Below are positions 1-8,324 of a stretch of DNA of 64,000 bases, in pieces. Source of the stretch: Sphaerotilus montanus. GTDB lineage: Bacteria; Pseudomonadota; Gammaproteobacteria; Burkholderiales; Burkholderiaceae_C. Numbering within the stretch: the first letter of the stretch is position 1; every line of letters starts with the position of its first letter. The translations under genes and the position numbers were made by a program. The notes under the pieces are model-generated. The model saw nothing but the letters and a program-made list of their open reading frames with translations. It was not told where the DNA came from and did not search any database. Where the stretch lies: positions 2,356,001 to 2,420,000 of the forward strand of contig NZ_JACCFH010000001.1 in NCBI RefSeq assembly GCF_013410775.1, read 5' to 3'.

Positions 1-113
1 TGTTGATCGCGCAGGCTCAGTACAGGCATGGCAGAGCCGGCGGCCAGCGCACAGCACAAGGCGGTCAGGGCGGTGGCCCAGAAGGTCCGGCTGCGGGTCG
101 AGCGATGCGTCAT
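1..113 (-). CDS. Exported protein, 5' part only (runs off the left edge)
   Basis: The ATG at 113-111 opens a frame that stays open to base 1, giving about 37 residues. It begins MTHRSTRSRTFWATALTALC, with basic residues followed by a hydrophobic stretch and small residues (AAGSA), which is a typical Sec signal peptide. Its ATG overlaps the stop of the globin gene (ATGA), so it is probably the last visible member of the cyd/MBL/globin operon. The mature protein lies outside the window, so no function can be given. Confidence 0.6.
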   Translation of the reverse strand, partial: MTHRSTRSRTFWATALTALCCALAAGSAMPVLSLRDQ

Positions 114-550
114 CGCGGGCACCCCACGGCGTGGCTGGTGTCACGGGTGTTGACCATGTGCTGGGCCATGTCGGAGAAGGCCCGCTCGATCGCGTCATGC
201 AGCGCCGGGTCGGTCACCTGCTCCGCGAGCGCCTGGCGCATGCACAGCATCCATTCGTCGCGCTCCACGGGGCCGATGGCATAGGGGGCATGCCGCATGC
301 GCAGCCGGGGGTGGCCGCGCTCGCGGATGTACAGCGGTGGTCCGCCGAACCAGCCGCTCAGGTACTTGAACAGGCTGTCGGCGCTGCCCGCCAGACTGTC
401 GGGATGCAGGCGCCGCACGGTGAAGGCTTCGGGCAACTCGTCCATGAGCGTGTAGAAGCGGTCCACCAGCGCGTGGATCGCCGGAGCGCCGCCCAGACGG
501 GTGTAGACGCTGTCGGTGGCGACCGTGGTGTCATCCAGGGTGTCGGTCAT
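110..550 (-). CDS. Group II truncated haemoglobin (GlbO-like)
   Basis: A 146-residue protein. Near the N-terminus it reads YTRLGGAPAIHALVDRFY, followed by FKYLSGWFGGPPLY, then RHAPYAIGPVERDEWMLCM, with the conserved Trp of helix G expected in group II truncated globins. This family binds O2/NO and is often tied to oxygen supply or NO/peroxide protection. The ATG at 550 was chosen by family length; an in-frame ATG at 574 overlaps the 3' end of the MBL gene and is possible, and neither has a strong ribosome site. Its place behind the cyd genes fits a role in low-oxygen or NO-stressed respiration, which is inferred. Confidence 0.85.
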   Translation of the reverse strand: MTDTLDDTTVATDSVYTRLGGAPAIHALVDRFYTLMDELPEAFTVRRLHPDSLAGSADSLFKYLSGWFGGPPLYIRERGHPRLRMRHAPYAIGPVERDEWMLCMRQALAEQVTDPALHDAIERAFSDMAQHMVNTRDTSHAVGCPR

Positions 551-561
551 GGTGTGGGTTT

Positions 562-1245
562 TCAGGTTCTGCATTCGGGATGCCCGAGGGGGGGGCTGGC
601 CACCGACATCACGCGTACCCGGGCCAGGAACTCGTCGCGTGTGGCGCCCCCGAACCAGGGATGCCAGCGCCGCTGTTCGAGCACGCTGGAGACGGTGCGG
701 GCCCGCTGGGCGTGGCCGGTGAACAGCAGCGTTTCGTCGGGCCGTCGGAAGACCTTGTTCATCACGCTGTCCCACAACGACTCCGGCAGGGCCGGGCGCG
801 GCTGGAAGGGGCAGGCGTCCACGGCCAGCAGCCCGCCGCAGAACAGCCGGTCCCGCCACAGGTAGCTCAGACAGCCGGCGGTGTGCCCCGGGGTCTGCAG
901 CACCTGGATGTGTTCGTTGCCAAAGGTCAGGACGGCGTGCGCGGGCTCGGTGGTGGCGTTGCGGGTCCGGGTTCGAGTTCGGGTCTGCGAAGGCGGGGGC
1001 AGGCCATGCTGGATGCGAGGGGCACCGAGTGCTTCCAGTGCCACGACTTCGCCCTTCAATACGTCGTCGTGCTCATGGGTGCGCAGCAGCCAGCGCAGGC
1101 GCAGGCGGTGTTCGTCGAGCATGGCCCTCAGCAGGGGCACATCGGCGCCGCGCGGGTCGACCAGCACGGCCTCGCCAGCGTCCAGATCGCCCAGCAGATA
1201 GCTCACCGCGCCACTGCGTTCGTCGTGCAGGATCCGGAAATACAT
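562..1245 (-). CDS. MBL-fold metallo-hydrolase (persulfide dioxygenase/glyoxalase II-like), altered metal motif
   Basis: A 227-residue metallo-beta-lactamase fold protein resembling the short persulfide dioxygenase/glyoxalase II group. The metal motif THxHxDH reads THEHDDVLKGE, so the last His is replaced by Val. Further on, TPGHTAGCLSYL and LLFTGHAQRAR keep the later His ligands. Persulfide dioxygenases use a mononuclear iron and tolerate some ligand changes, but loss of this His makes activity doubtful. A Thr-Arg repeat at about residues 87-94 comes from a 6-base repeat in the DNA. It starts 3 bases after ybgE and is co-directional with cyd. The sulfur-rich surroundings favour a persulfide role, by inference only. 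Confidence 0.7.
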   Translation of the reverse strand: MYFRILHDERSGAVSYLLGDLDAGEAVLVDPRGADVPLLRAMLDEHRLRLRWLLRTHEHDDVLKGEVVALEALGAPRIQHGLPPPSQTRTRTRTRNATTEPAHAVLTFGNEHIQVLQTPGHTAGCLSYLWRDRLFCGGLLAVDACPFQPRPALPESLWDSVMNKVFRRPDETLLFTGHAQRARTVSSVLEQRRWHPWFGGATRDEFLARVRVMSVASPPLGHPECRT

Positions 1246-1248
1246 GGG

Positions 1249-1554
1249 TCACCCCTTCAGCATGGCGGCCAGCAGCAGCGCGGCAGCACAGGACCAGCCC
1301 GAGAAGAACACCCGCCAGATCCACCGCTGCGGCACGAAGCCCACGCCCCGGACGAACCCGGCGCTCATGGCCCAGAACAGGGCCATGGCGAGCGGGTGGT
1401 CGGCCTTGCCGGTCGCATCGGCCATCAGCGGGGGATACAGCGTGCCGACCACCATGATCAGCAGCGCCACGGCCAGGCTGGGCAGGTGCGTGCCCGGCGG
1501 CTGTGGGGGTGGTGTCATGGGGGGGACCAGGGCGGGCGACGTGTCCACGGTCAC
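1249..1554 (-). CDS. ybgE: Cyd operon membrane protein YbgE-like
   Basis: A 101-residue small membrane protein with about three hydrophobic segments (LAVALLIMVVGTLYPPL; MALFWAMSAGFVRGVGFV; FFSGWSCAAALLLAAML). Size, topology and position directly after cydX match the cyd-operon YbgE family, whose role in cytochrome bd assembly or stability is not well defined. It begins with GTG at 1554, which overlaps the cydX stop (GTGA), indicating translational coupling. The N-terminal 25 residues are Pro-rich and probably cytoplasmic. Confidence 0.75.
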   Translation of the reverse strand: MTVDTSPALVPPMTPPPQPPGTHLPSLAVALLIMVVGTLYPPLMADATGKADHPLAMALFWAMSAGFVRGVGFVPQRWIWRVFFSGWSCAAALLLAAMLKG

Positions 1555-1679
1555 CGTCTCCAGGCGGCCGAGCGCTCGGCGGCGTCGGCCCGGCCGCTCT
1601 CGTTCTCACCCCACAGCGCGTTCATGATGGCCAGCAGGACGGCAAAGCCGACGCCGAGCATCCAGGCGAAATACCACAT
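1551..1679 (-). CDS. cydX: Cytochrome bd oxidase small subunit CydX
   Basis: A 42-residue single-span protein beginning MWYFAWMLGVGFAVLLAIMN, then ALWGE. This WYFAWxLG...ANxxxWE pattern is the hallmark of CydX, the small subunit that packs against CydA and stabilises the haem b595/d site. It lies 41 bases after cydB and overlaps ybgE. The charged C-terminal tail (ESGRADAAERSAAWRR) is cytoplasmic. Recognition is clear despite the small size. Confidence 0.92.
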   Translation of the reverse strand: MWYFAWMLGVGFAVLLAIMNALWGENESGRADAAERSAAWRR

Positions 1680-1720
1680 GGTTGATGTCCTTCCGGTGGG
1701 TTGCAATGTCGTCGGCAATG

Positions 1721-2863
1721 TCAGTAGGCGGTGTGTTCGTTGGCGCGGATGTGCGCCAGCGTGACCTTGCCGCGCATCACGCGGTAAGCCCACGAGGTGT
1801 AGAACACGATCAGCGGCATGAAGATCAGCGTGGCCCAGAACATCAGGCCCAGCGTCAGGTGGCTGGAGGCGCTGTCCCACACCGTCAGGCTGGCGTTCGG
1901 CTGGGTCGAGGACGGCATGACAAACGGGAACATCGCCGCACCCGCGGTGCCGATGACCCCCACGATGGCCAGCGCGGACGCCACGAAGGCGCTGAGCGTG
2001 TGGCGCGCGGCCACCAGCGCCGCCGCGATCAGCGCCCCGGCGATGCCCAGCAACGGCAACGACCAGAGCAGCGGCTGCGCACGGTAGTTGCGCCACCAGG
2101 CGTCGGCGCTGCGCGCCACGGTCTTGGCCAGCGGGTCCGGCAGCGCGCCAGGATCGATGGCCGAGGTGATGACATAACCCTCGATGCTCCCGAACTTCAG
2201 CCACAGCCCGGCGCCGATGAAAGCCACCACCATCAGCCCCGCCGCACCCACCGCCCCCCACACGGCGCGCTGCTGGATCGCACCCTCGGTGCGGTGCGCC
2301 AGGTACATGCCGCCGTGCATCGTGATCATCGCGCTGCTCACCACGCCCGCCAGCAGCGCGAACGGGTTGAGCAGTTGCCAGAACGTGCCGGTGTAGGTGC
2401 TGATGAGGTAGTCGTCGAAGCCGAACGGCACGCCCTGCAGCAGGTTGCCGAATGCCACGCCGAAGATCAACGGCGGCACGGCCCCACCGATGAACAGGCC
2501 CCAGTCCCAGGTGCTGCGCCAGGTGGCGTTGTGGACCTTGCTCCGGTAGTCGAAGCCGACCGGCCGGAAGAACAGCGCCCACAGCACCGCCAGCATCGCC
2601 CAGTAGAAGCCGCTGAAGGCGGTGGCGTAGACCAGGGGCCAGGCCGCGAAGATGGCGCCGCCGCCGGTGATGAACCAGACCTGGTTGCCGTCCCAGTGCG
2701 GGCCCACGGTGTTGATGACGACGCGGCGTTCGTCGTCGCCCTGGCCGACAAACGGCAGCAGCGTGCCCACGCCCATGTCGTGGCCGTCCATGATGGCGAA
2801 GCCGACGAGCAGCACGCCCACCAGCAGCCACCAGAGGATCTTGAGGGTCGGGTAGTCGATCAT
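1721..2863 (-). CDS. cydB: Cytochrome bd ubiquinol oxidase subunit II
   Basis: A 380-residue multi-span membrane protein. The N-terminus MIDYPTLKILWWLLVGVLL is followed by GFAIMDGHDMGVGTLLPFVG and by TVGPHWDGNQVWFITGGG, the signature block of CydB. Its length matches the E. coli protein (about 379). CydB pairs with CydA to form the quinol oxidase that reduces O2 to water at very low oxygen and is resistant to sulfide and cyanide. It starts 17 bases after the cydA stop and is clearly co-transcribed with it. Confidence 0.97.
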   Translation of the reverse strand: MIDYPTLKILWWLLVGVLLVGFAIMDGHDMGVGTLLPFVGQGDDERRVVINTVGPHWDGNQVWFITGGGAIFAAWPLVYATAFSGFYWAMLAVLWALFFRPVGFDYRSKVHNATWRSTWDWGLFIGGAVPPLIFGVAFGNLLQGVPFGFDDYLISTYTGTFWQLLNPFALLAGVVSSAMITMHGGMYLAHRTEGAIQQRAVWGAVGAAGLMVVAFIGAGLWLKFGSIEGYVITSAIDPGALPDPLAKTVARSADAWWRNYRAQPLLWSLPLLGIAGALIAAALVAARHTLSAFVASALAIVGVIGTAGAAMFPFVMPSSTQPNASLTVWDSASSHLTLGLMFWATLIFMPLIVFYTSWAYRVMRGKVTLAHIRANEHTAY

Positions 2864-2880
2864 GTCGTGTCTCGTTGGCT

Positions 2881-4437
2881 TCAGGCGTGCGCCGGTTCGA
2901 ACTGGTAGCGGCCGGTGCCGAGCGAACCCGGGCCCTGGCGCGCGAACTTCTGCATCAGGTAGACCTCGACGACCAGCAGCACGGTGTAGAAGCCGATGAA
3001 CCCGGCCAGCGAGCCATACAGGCTGTTCACGCTGAGCGTGGAGACGCTCATGTGCGTGGGCAGCACGCCGTAGATGGTCCAGGGCTGGCGGCCGTACTCG
3101 GCCACCACCCAGCCCAGCTCGCAGGCGATCCACGGCGCCGGCAGCATCAGCACCGCAGCGCGCAGCAGCCAGGGCCGCGTCTGGAACTCGCCCTTCAGCG
3201 TGGCCCAGAAACTCAGGCCGAACAGCAGCAGCATCGCGAAGCCCAGCCCGACCATGATCCGGAAGCTCCAGAACATCGGCGTCACGCGCGGCACGGTGTC
3301 GTGCATGGCCTGGTCGATCATCGCGGGGGTGGCCTGGCGCACGTCGGTGGTGTATTTCTTCAGCAGCAGGCCGAAGCCGAGGTCGCCCTTGGTCGCTTCG
3401 AGCACGCGCTTGGCGACCACGTCGTCGCGGTGTTTGCGCAGCGTCTCCAGCGCGATCACCGCGGTGATGCCGTTGACGATGCGTTCTCGGTTCTTCGCCT
3501 TGATCTCGTGGATGCCGGGGATCTGCTTGGTCACCGAACGGGTGCCGATCAGGCCCATCACCCACGGGATCTCGACCGCCCAGTCGTTCTTCTGCTCAGC
3601 CTCGTTGATGCCCGCGATGACGTTGAAGCTGGCGGGTGCGGGCTCGGTTTCCCACATGGCCTCGATGGCGGCCAGCTTGGTCTGCTGGGCCTCGCCCACG
3701 GTGTAGCCGCTTTCGTCACCGAGCACGATGACGCTCAGCACGCTGGCCAGACCGAAGGCCGACGCCACGCGGAAGCTGCGCTTGGCGAACTCGATGTCGC
3801 GGCCCCGGAGCAGGTACCAGCTCGACACCGACAGCACGAACATCGCCCCCGTCACGTAGCCCGCCGACACGGTATGCACGAACTTGGCCTGTGCATCCGG
3901 GTTGAACACCACGGCCCAGAAGTCCGTCATCTCCATGCGCATGGTCTGGTAGCTGAACTCCGCGCCCACCGGGTTCTGCATCCAGCCATTGGCGATCAGG
4001 ATCCACAGCGCGCTCAGGTTGGTGCCGACCGCCATCAGCACGGTCACCATCAGGTGCTGGGTCTGTTTCAGCCGGTCCCAGCCGAAGAAGAACAGGCCGA
4101 TGAAGGTGGACTCCAGGAAGAAGGCCATCAGCCCTTCGATCGCCAGCGGGGCGCCGAAGATGTCGCCCACGTAGTGCGAGTAGTAGGCCCAGTTGGTGCC
4201 GAACTGGAACTCCAGCGTGATGCCGGTGGTGACGCCGAGCGCGAAGTTGATGCCGAAGAGCTTGCCCCAGAAGCGGGTCATGTCCTTCCAGATGACCAGG
4301 CCGGTCATCACGTAGACGCTCTCCATGATGACCAGCAGCCACACCATGCCCAGCGTGAGCGGCACGAACAGGAAGTGGTACATCGCCGTGGCCGCAAACT
4401 GCAGCCTCGACAGGTCGACGAGTTGTTCTGAAATCAA
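2881..4437 (-). CDS. cydA: Cytochrome bd ubiquinol oxidase subunit I (long Q-loop type)
   Basis: A 518-residue CydA. The haem ligands sit where expected: His21 in TAMYHFLF, His188 in KFVHTVSAG and Met395 in SFRIMVGL, each two residues beyond the E. coli positions 19/186/393. Glu101 and Glu109 of the proton path are present in IEGLMAFFLES. The region between about 255 and 390 is long, as in E. coli-type (long Q-loop) enzymes. The start is a TTG at 4437, inferred because it gives the conserved N-terminus SRLQFAATAMYHF and overlaps the cydP stop (TTGA), suggesting coupling. With cydB, cydX and cydP it forms the oxidase operon. Confidence 0.97.
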   Translation of the reverse strand: MISEQLVDLSRLQFAATAMYHFLFVPLTLGMVWLLVIMESVYVMTGLVIWKDMTRFWGKLFGINFALGVTTGITLEFQFGTNWAYYSHYVGDIFGAPLAIEGLMAFFLESTFIGLFFFGWDRLKQTQHLMVTVLMAVGTNLSALWILIANGWMQNPVGAEFSYQTMRMEMTDFWAVVFNPDAQAKFVHTVSAGYVTGAMFVLSVSSWYLLRGRDIEFAKRSFRVASAFGLASVLSVIVLGDESGYTVGEAQQTKLAAIEAMWETEPAPASFNVIAGINEAEQKNDWAVEIPWVMGLIGTRSVTKQIPGIHEIKAKNRERIVNGITAVIALETLRKHRDDVVAKRVLEATKGDLGFGLLLKKYTTDVRQATPAMIDQAMHDTVPRVTPMFWSFRIMVGLGFAMLLLFGLSFWATLKGEFQTRPWLLRAAVLMLPAPWIACELGWVVAEYGRQPWTIYGVLPTHMSVSTLSVNSLYGSLAGFIGFYTVLLVVEVYLMQKFARQGPGSLGTGRYQFEPAHA

Positions 4438-4610
4438 GGTTGATCTCCGCTGGTGGCGACAGGGGCGCTCAGGTGAGCCGCAGCCACGTCGACATCGACG
4501 CTGACCCGCTCATCCCGCACGAAGGCCGCCCACAACCCGACCAGCACCACCAGCTTCAGGCCGATGGCGATGGCGAGATGGCGGACCAGACGGTCTTGGG
4601 GCGTATTCAT
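4434..4610 (-). CDS. cydP: Putative cytochrome bd small subunit CydP
   Basis: A 58-residue single-span protein. The N-terminus has DRLVRHLAIAIGLKLVVLVG followed by LWAAFVRDERV, matching the CydP family (basic RLVRHL, one helix, then FVRD) found in front of cydA in many beta-proteobacteria. Its stop overlaps the TTG start of cydA. The ATG at 4610 was chosen for family fit. An open frame extends upstream to 4730, and the predicted sigma-54 start point lies only 2-3 bases before this ATG, so either the leader is almost absent or that promoter call is wrong. Confidence 0.75.
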   Translation of the reverse strand: MNTPQDRLVRHLAIAIGLKLVVLVGLWAAFVRDERVSVDVDVAAAHLSAPVATSGDQP

Positions 4611-4622
4611 ACCCCAGTACGT

Positions 4623-4638
4623 ATCAAGAGGCGTGCCA
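4623..4638 (-). promoter_or_regulatory. Candidate sigma-54 (-24/-12) promoter of the cyd operon
   Basis: On the minus strand the bases read TGGCACG-CCTC-TTGAT, close to the sigma-54 consensus TGGCACG-N4-TTGCW (GG at -24; the -12 GC is GA here). It lies between cydP and three operator-like palindromes, about 65-130 bases downstream of them, the normal enhancer distance for a sigma-54 activator. One such activator is encoded divergently next door. The weakness is that transcription would start only 2-3 bases before the cydP ATG. Confidence 0.5.
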
Positions 4639-4700
4639 CCGCCCGGATGCGGAAAAAATCCTTCTGAAACAAGGTCTTGCGAGAAGGCTACGACTGGCCC

Positions 4701-4757
4701 CGCCAACATGGCAGATTCATCAACTGCCATGTTGGCGTAATGCTGCCAATATGGCAG
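4701..4757. promoter_or_regulatory. Three TGCCA-N3-TGGCA operator sites, two forming a perfect 14-bp inverted repeat
   Basis: Sites are at 4701-4714 (CGCCAACATGGCAG), 4724-4737 (CTGCCATGTTGGCG) and 4743-4757 (CTGCCAATATGGCAG). Each is itself a short palindrome around a 3-base centre. The first two are exact reverse complements separated by 9 bases. Centres are about 24 and 19 bp apart, so the sites lie roughly on the same helix face. They sit between cydP and the sigma-54 activator and are the best candidates for its upstream activating sites, possibly also for control of its own gene. Confidence 0.65.
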
Positions 4758-4814
4758 TAGACTGTTCAGCCCAATCCCGGTGTCGGGATCCCTTTCCGCT
4801 GTGGAGCGTCAACT

Positions 4815-6167
4815 GTGGCCACTGTCCTGCCTGAACTGGTGTCGTATCTGGAGGGGCTGCCAGAGCCGCACATCCTGTTTGACCGGCAATACCGGATCGT
4901 CGCGGCCAACGCCGCCTATCGGCGCCAGTTCAGCCCGCGGGGCTCGGTGATCGGGCGCACCTGCTACGAGGTGTCCCACCATTTCAGCGTGCCGTGCGAC
5001 CAGGCGGGCGAAAGCTGTCCGCTGGCCCGCTCGCGCGAGACCGGGCAGCGCGAGCGTGTGCTGCACCTGCACCACACGCCGCAGGGCGAGTCCTACGTCA
5101 ACATCGAACTGGTGCCACTGCGCGAAGTCGGTGGCGAACTGGCGTACTTCATCGAGAAGATGGAACCCTTGCGCGTGGCGCAAGGCCAGCCGGCCGCCCA
5201 GGGGCTGATCGGACGCGCGCCGGCCTTTCAGCGGATGCTGGAGTTGGTGTCACGGGTCGGGCCGTCGCAGGCCAGCGTGCTGCTGCTGGGGGAGTCGGGC
5301 ACGGGCAAGGAACTGGTCGCCCAGGCGGTCCACGAAGCCAGCCTGCGCGCGGCCAAGGCACTGGTGGTGGTGGACTGCGCCAGCCTGCCCGAGACGCTGT
5401 TCGAGAGCGAACTCTTCGGCCACGAACGTGGGGCCTTCACCGGGGCCAACCACAGCAAGCCCGGATTGGTGGAAGCGGCCAGTGGCGGCACCTTGTTCCT
5501 GGACGAGGTGGGAGACATCCCGCTGCTGATGCAGGTGAAACTGTTGCGGCTGCTGGAGAGCGGCACCTACCGCCGCGTGGGCAGCACGGAGCTGCGGCAT
5601 GCCGATGTGCGGGTGGTGTCCGCGACACACCGGCACCTGCGGGCGATGGTGGCCGACGGGCGGTTCCGTGAGGATCTGTACTACCGGCTGAGCACCTTCC
5701 CGATCGCGCTGCCGCCGCTGCGGGAGCGGGTCGAGGACATTCCCCTGCTGGCCGTCGCCTTGCTGGCGCGGGTGACCCCTGATCGCCGGATGGCGCTGTC
5801 CGCGGATGCGCTTGCGCTGCTGCAACGCTGTCCGTTTCCGGGGAATGTGCGTGAACTGCGCAATGTGCTGGAGCGCGCAGCACTGCTGGCTGATGGGGTC
5901 TGCATCGAGGCCGTTCACGTGGAGCGCGCTCTTGACACCGAGGATCCCCACGCTGGCCGGGAGCTGTGGTCCGCCGAGTCGAGTCACCCGGCGCCAGCTT
6001 CCGCATCGGGTATGTCATTGCGCTGCGTGGAGCGTGCGGCCTTGCGGGCGCAACTCCAGACCCACCGTGGCAGCCGGGCGGAACTGGCCCGCAAACTTGG
6101 CATCAGCGAGCGGTCGCTGTATCGGAAGTTGCGTGACATGGACTCGGCGGATCCGCCTGGTCCATGA
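4815..6167 (+). CDS. PAS-domain sigma-54 dependent activator, likely regulator of cyd
   Basis: A 450-residue enhancer-binding protein. Residues about 10-125 form a PAS domain carrying three cysteines (C50, C61, C68) in [12 protein letters not shown] and GESCPL, suggesting a redox, metal or sulfur-species sensor. The AAA+ domain follows with Walker A GESGTGKE (around 158), the sigma-54 contact loop GAFTGA (around 207) and Walker [10 protein letters not shown]. The C-terminus has a Fis-type helix-turn-helix ([20 protein letters not shown]). It starts with GTG at 4815, preceded by GGAG at 4803. It is divergent from cyd, and the intergenic palindromes imply control of that operon. The ligand is unknown. 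Confidence 0.9.
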   Translation: MATVLPELVSYLEGLPEPHILFDRQYRIVAANAAYRRQFSPRGSVIGRTCYEVSHHFSVPCDQAGESCPLARSRETGQRERVLHLHHTPQGESYVNIELVPLREVGGELAYFIEKMEPLRVAQGQPAAQGLIGRAPAFQRMLELVSRVGPSQASVLLLGESGTGKELVAQAVHEASLRAAKALVVVDCASLPETLFESELFGHERGAFTGANHSKPGLVEAASGGTLFLDEVGDIPLLMQVKLLRLLESGTYRRVGSTELRHADVRVVSATHRHLRAMVADGRFREDLYYRLSTFPIALPPLRERVEDIPLLAVALLARVTPDRRMALSADALALLQRCPFPGNVRELRNVLERAALLADGVCIEAVHVERALDTEDPHAGRELWSAESSHPAPASASGMSLRCVERAALRAQLQTHRGSRAELARKLGISERSLYRKLRDMDSADPPGP

Positions 6168-6268
6168 CGGCGCAGCCTCTGCAGGACGGGTAGAAGAGGT
6201 ATACGCTGTTGGCCACGGTCAGCCGTGTGATCACGGGGCCGGACCCATCTCAACCGAGGGCTTGTTCG

Positions 6269-6685
6269 ATGATGAAACTTCGTTCGATGCTGCTTTCTGT
6301 CGTGCTATCGCTCGCCAGCCTGGCTGCGAGCGCGCAGGACAAGGTCGTTTACCACGTCAGCGACGCCGCCACGCAGGCGCTGGCGGCGCTGCGCAACGTC
6401 CGCAACCACCTCGACACCGACCCCACCGCGAAAATCACCGTGGTCACCCACGCCGCCGGGGTCGATTTCCTGATGGAGGGTGCCAAGGACCGCACCGACG
6501 TGTCGTACGACGCCCTGGTGTCGGCGCTGAAGAACCGCGGTGTGGCCTTCGAGGTCTGCGAGATCACGCTCAAGAACCGGGGGCTCAAGCGCGAGCAGTT
6601 CATCCAGGAGGCCGACTTCACGCCGTCCGGTGTCGTCCGGCTGACGAAGCTGCAGCTCCAGGGCCACGCCTACATCAAGCCCTGA
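6269..6685 (+). CDS. Exported DsrE/F-like sulfur protein
   Basis: A 138-residue protein from the ATG at 6269. It begins [20 protein letters not shown] followed by SAQ, a clear signal peptide, so it acts in the periplasm. The remainder is a DsrE/YchN-like fold, ending [18 protein letters not shown], with the single conserved Cys before the RG turn. DsrE-family proteins bind or transfer sulfur or are redox related; the exact role of periplasmic members is unsettled. The upstream GAGGG supports the start. It overlaps the convergent chemoreceptor gene by 11 bases. Neighbouring sulfide-oxidation genes make a sulfur role likely. Confidence 0.8.
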   Translation: MMKLRSMLLSVVLSLASLAASAQDKVVYHVSDAATQALAALRNVRNHLDTDPTAKITVVTHAAGVDFLMEGAKDRTDVSYDALVSALKNRGVAFEVCEITLKNRGLKREQFIQEADFTPSGVVRLTKLQLQGHAYIKP

Positions 6686-8228
6686 CCAGGCCGGCGCTGC
6701 TGCCCAGCCGGAAGACCGACATCGCGCCGACCAGCTGCTGGGCCTGCTCTTTCAGCAGGTCCGCGGCGGCAGCGCTCTGCTCGATCATCGCGGCGTTCTG
6801 CTGCGTCACCGAGTCCATCTGGGTCACCGCCTGACCGACCTGGCTGACGCCCTGGCTCTGCTCGGCGCTGGCGGTGCTGATCTCGGCCATGATCTGGTTC
6901 ACCCGCTGGATGGAGGTGACGATCTGCTCCATCGTGCGGCTGGCCTCCTCGACGAGCGTGCTGCCCTGCCGCACCTGCTCGACGCTGCCGGTGACCAGCA
7001 CCTTGATCTCCTTGGCGGCGCTGGCGCTGCGGTGCGCGAGGTTGCGCACCTCGGTGGCCACGACCGCGAAGCCGCGTCCCTGCTCGCCCGCACGGGCGGC
7101 CTCCACGGCGGCATTGAGCGCCAGGATGTTGGTCTGGAAGGCGATCCCGTCGATCACCGAGATGATGTCGGTGATCCGGGTCGAGCTGGCGTTGATGCCC
7201 TGCATGCGCTCGGAAACCTGCGCCATGACCGCGCCGCCCTTGCCCGCGATGTCGCAGGCCCCCTGCGCGAGCTGGTTCGCCTGCTGGGCGTTGTCGGCGT
7301 TGTGGCGCACGGTCGTGCCGAGCTGCTCCATCGTGGCGGAGGTCTGCTCCAGCGCGCTGGCCTGGTCCTCGGTGCGGCGGCTCAGGTCGTTGTTGCTCTG
7401 CGCGATCTGTACGCTGGCGCTGGCGACCTGCTCGGCGCTGCACTGCACACCGTGCACGATGCGGCCCAGGCTGGACTGGATCTGCTGGATCGCCTGCAGC
7501 AGCTGGATGGACTCGTCGCTGCCCTCCGGCTGGATCAGGTCGGTGAGATTGCCCCCGGCGAGCTGGTGGGCCGCATCGACTGCCTGCGTGATCGGGCGGG
7601 TCATGCGCCGCGCGAGCCAGAACGCGGCCAGCATCATGGCCATGGCGGCGCCCACCAGCGCGGCCATGACGATCCAGCGTGTGCGTTCGAGGCTGTCTGC
7701 GGCGTGCGTCCTGAACTGGTCGCCCGCCTGCTCGATGCTGCTCGACAGGGCCGCCATCTTCGGTTCGAGTGCGCTGAAGCTCGCCTGCAGCCCGGCGGAG
7801 GCTGCCGCGGCGGCCTGCGGATCGGACTTGGCGACGGCCATCATCTGGTTTGCCGCTTCGATGTACTGCTCGACCATGGGTTGCGCCTGCTTCAGCGCGG
7901 CCTGGCTGGCCGGATCGATGGACAGTGTCCCCAGCCTGGACATGGTGTCCCGGAAGATCTGTGCGTGTTCCGTCAGACCCTTTTCGGCTTGCCCGATCGG
8001 GCCCGGGTCGTTGCGCAAGGCACCGATCAGCGCGAGCTGGGCGTCGCCGCGGATGGCGTCGTGCATCATGTCCGCCTGCTGGCTGGCCTGCAGCGCCATG
8101 CCCGCCACGACCGAGGCATCCAGCTCCTGACCCAGTCGGGCATTGGACAGCAGGCCCATCCCGCCCACCATGGCAGCCAGAGCGGTGCCGGCCAGGCCGA
8201 AGGTGATGATCTGGGTGCGCATTTTCAT
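6675..8228 (-). CDS. Methyl-accepting chemotaxis protein (Tsr/Tar type)
   Basis: A 517-residue chemoreceptor. A first membrane helix ([20 protein letters not shown]) is followed by a four-helix periplasmic sensor of about 150 residues. A second helix ([20 protein letters not shown]) and a HAMP domain lead into the signalling tip [20 protein letters not shown]. The start at 8228 (MKMRTQ) has GGAG seven bases upstream; a start at 8222 is also possible. The C-terminus lacks an obvious CheR-docking pentapeptide. It lies 96 bases after the YeeE transporter gene and could be co-expressed with the sulfur genes, but its ligand is unknown. Confidence 0.95.
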   Translation of the reverse strand: MKMRTQIITFGLAGTALAAMVGGMGLLSNARLGQELDASVVAGMALQASQQADMMHDAIRGDAQLALIGALRNDPGPIGQAEKGLTEHAQIFRDTMSRLGTLSIDPASQAALKQAQPMVEQYIEAANQMMAVAKSDPQAAAAASAGLQASFSALEPKMAALSSSIEQAGDQFRTHAADSLERTRWIVMAALVGAAMAMMLAAFWLARRMTRPITQAVDAAHQLAGGNLTDLIQPEGSDESIQLLQAIQQIQSSLGRIVHGVQCSAEQVASASVQIAQSNNDLSRRTEDQASALEQTSATMEQLGTTVRHNADNAQQANQLAQGACDIAGKGGAVMAQVSERMQGINASSTRITDIISVIDGIAFQTNILALNAAVEAARAGEQGRGFAVVATEVRNLAHRSASAAKEIKVLVTGSVEQVRQGSTLVEEASRTMEQIVTSIQRVNQIMAEISTASAEQSQGVSQVGQAVTQMDSVTQQNAAMIEQSAAAADLLKEQAQQLVGAMSVFRLGSSAGLVRA

Positions 8229-8324
8229 GGGGATACTCCTGCAGGGAGCCCGCATGGTGGCGCGATTGCCGGCCGTCCGTTCCCGAAAAGACGGTGCGAA
8301 ATCCGGCCTTCCTTTGCGCGCTTC

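Noticed and set aside
3-865. Long plus-strand open frames over the globin and MBL genes
   Set aside because: They lie opposite well-supported minus-strand genes, have Arg/Ala/Gly-rich low-information translations and no family motifs; typical of high-GC shadow frames.
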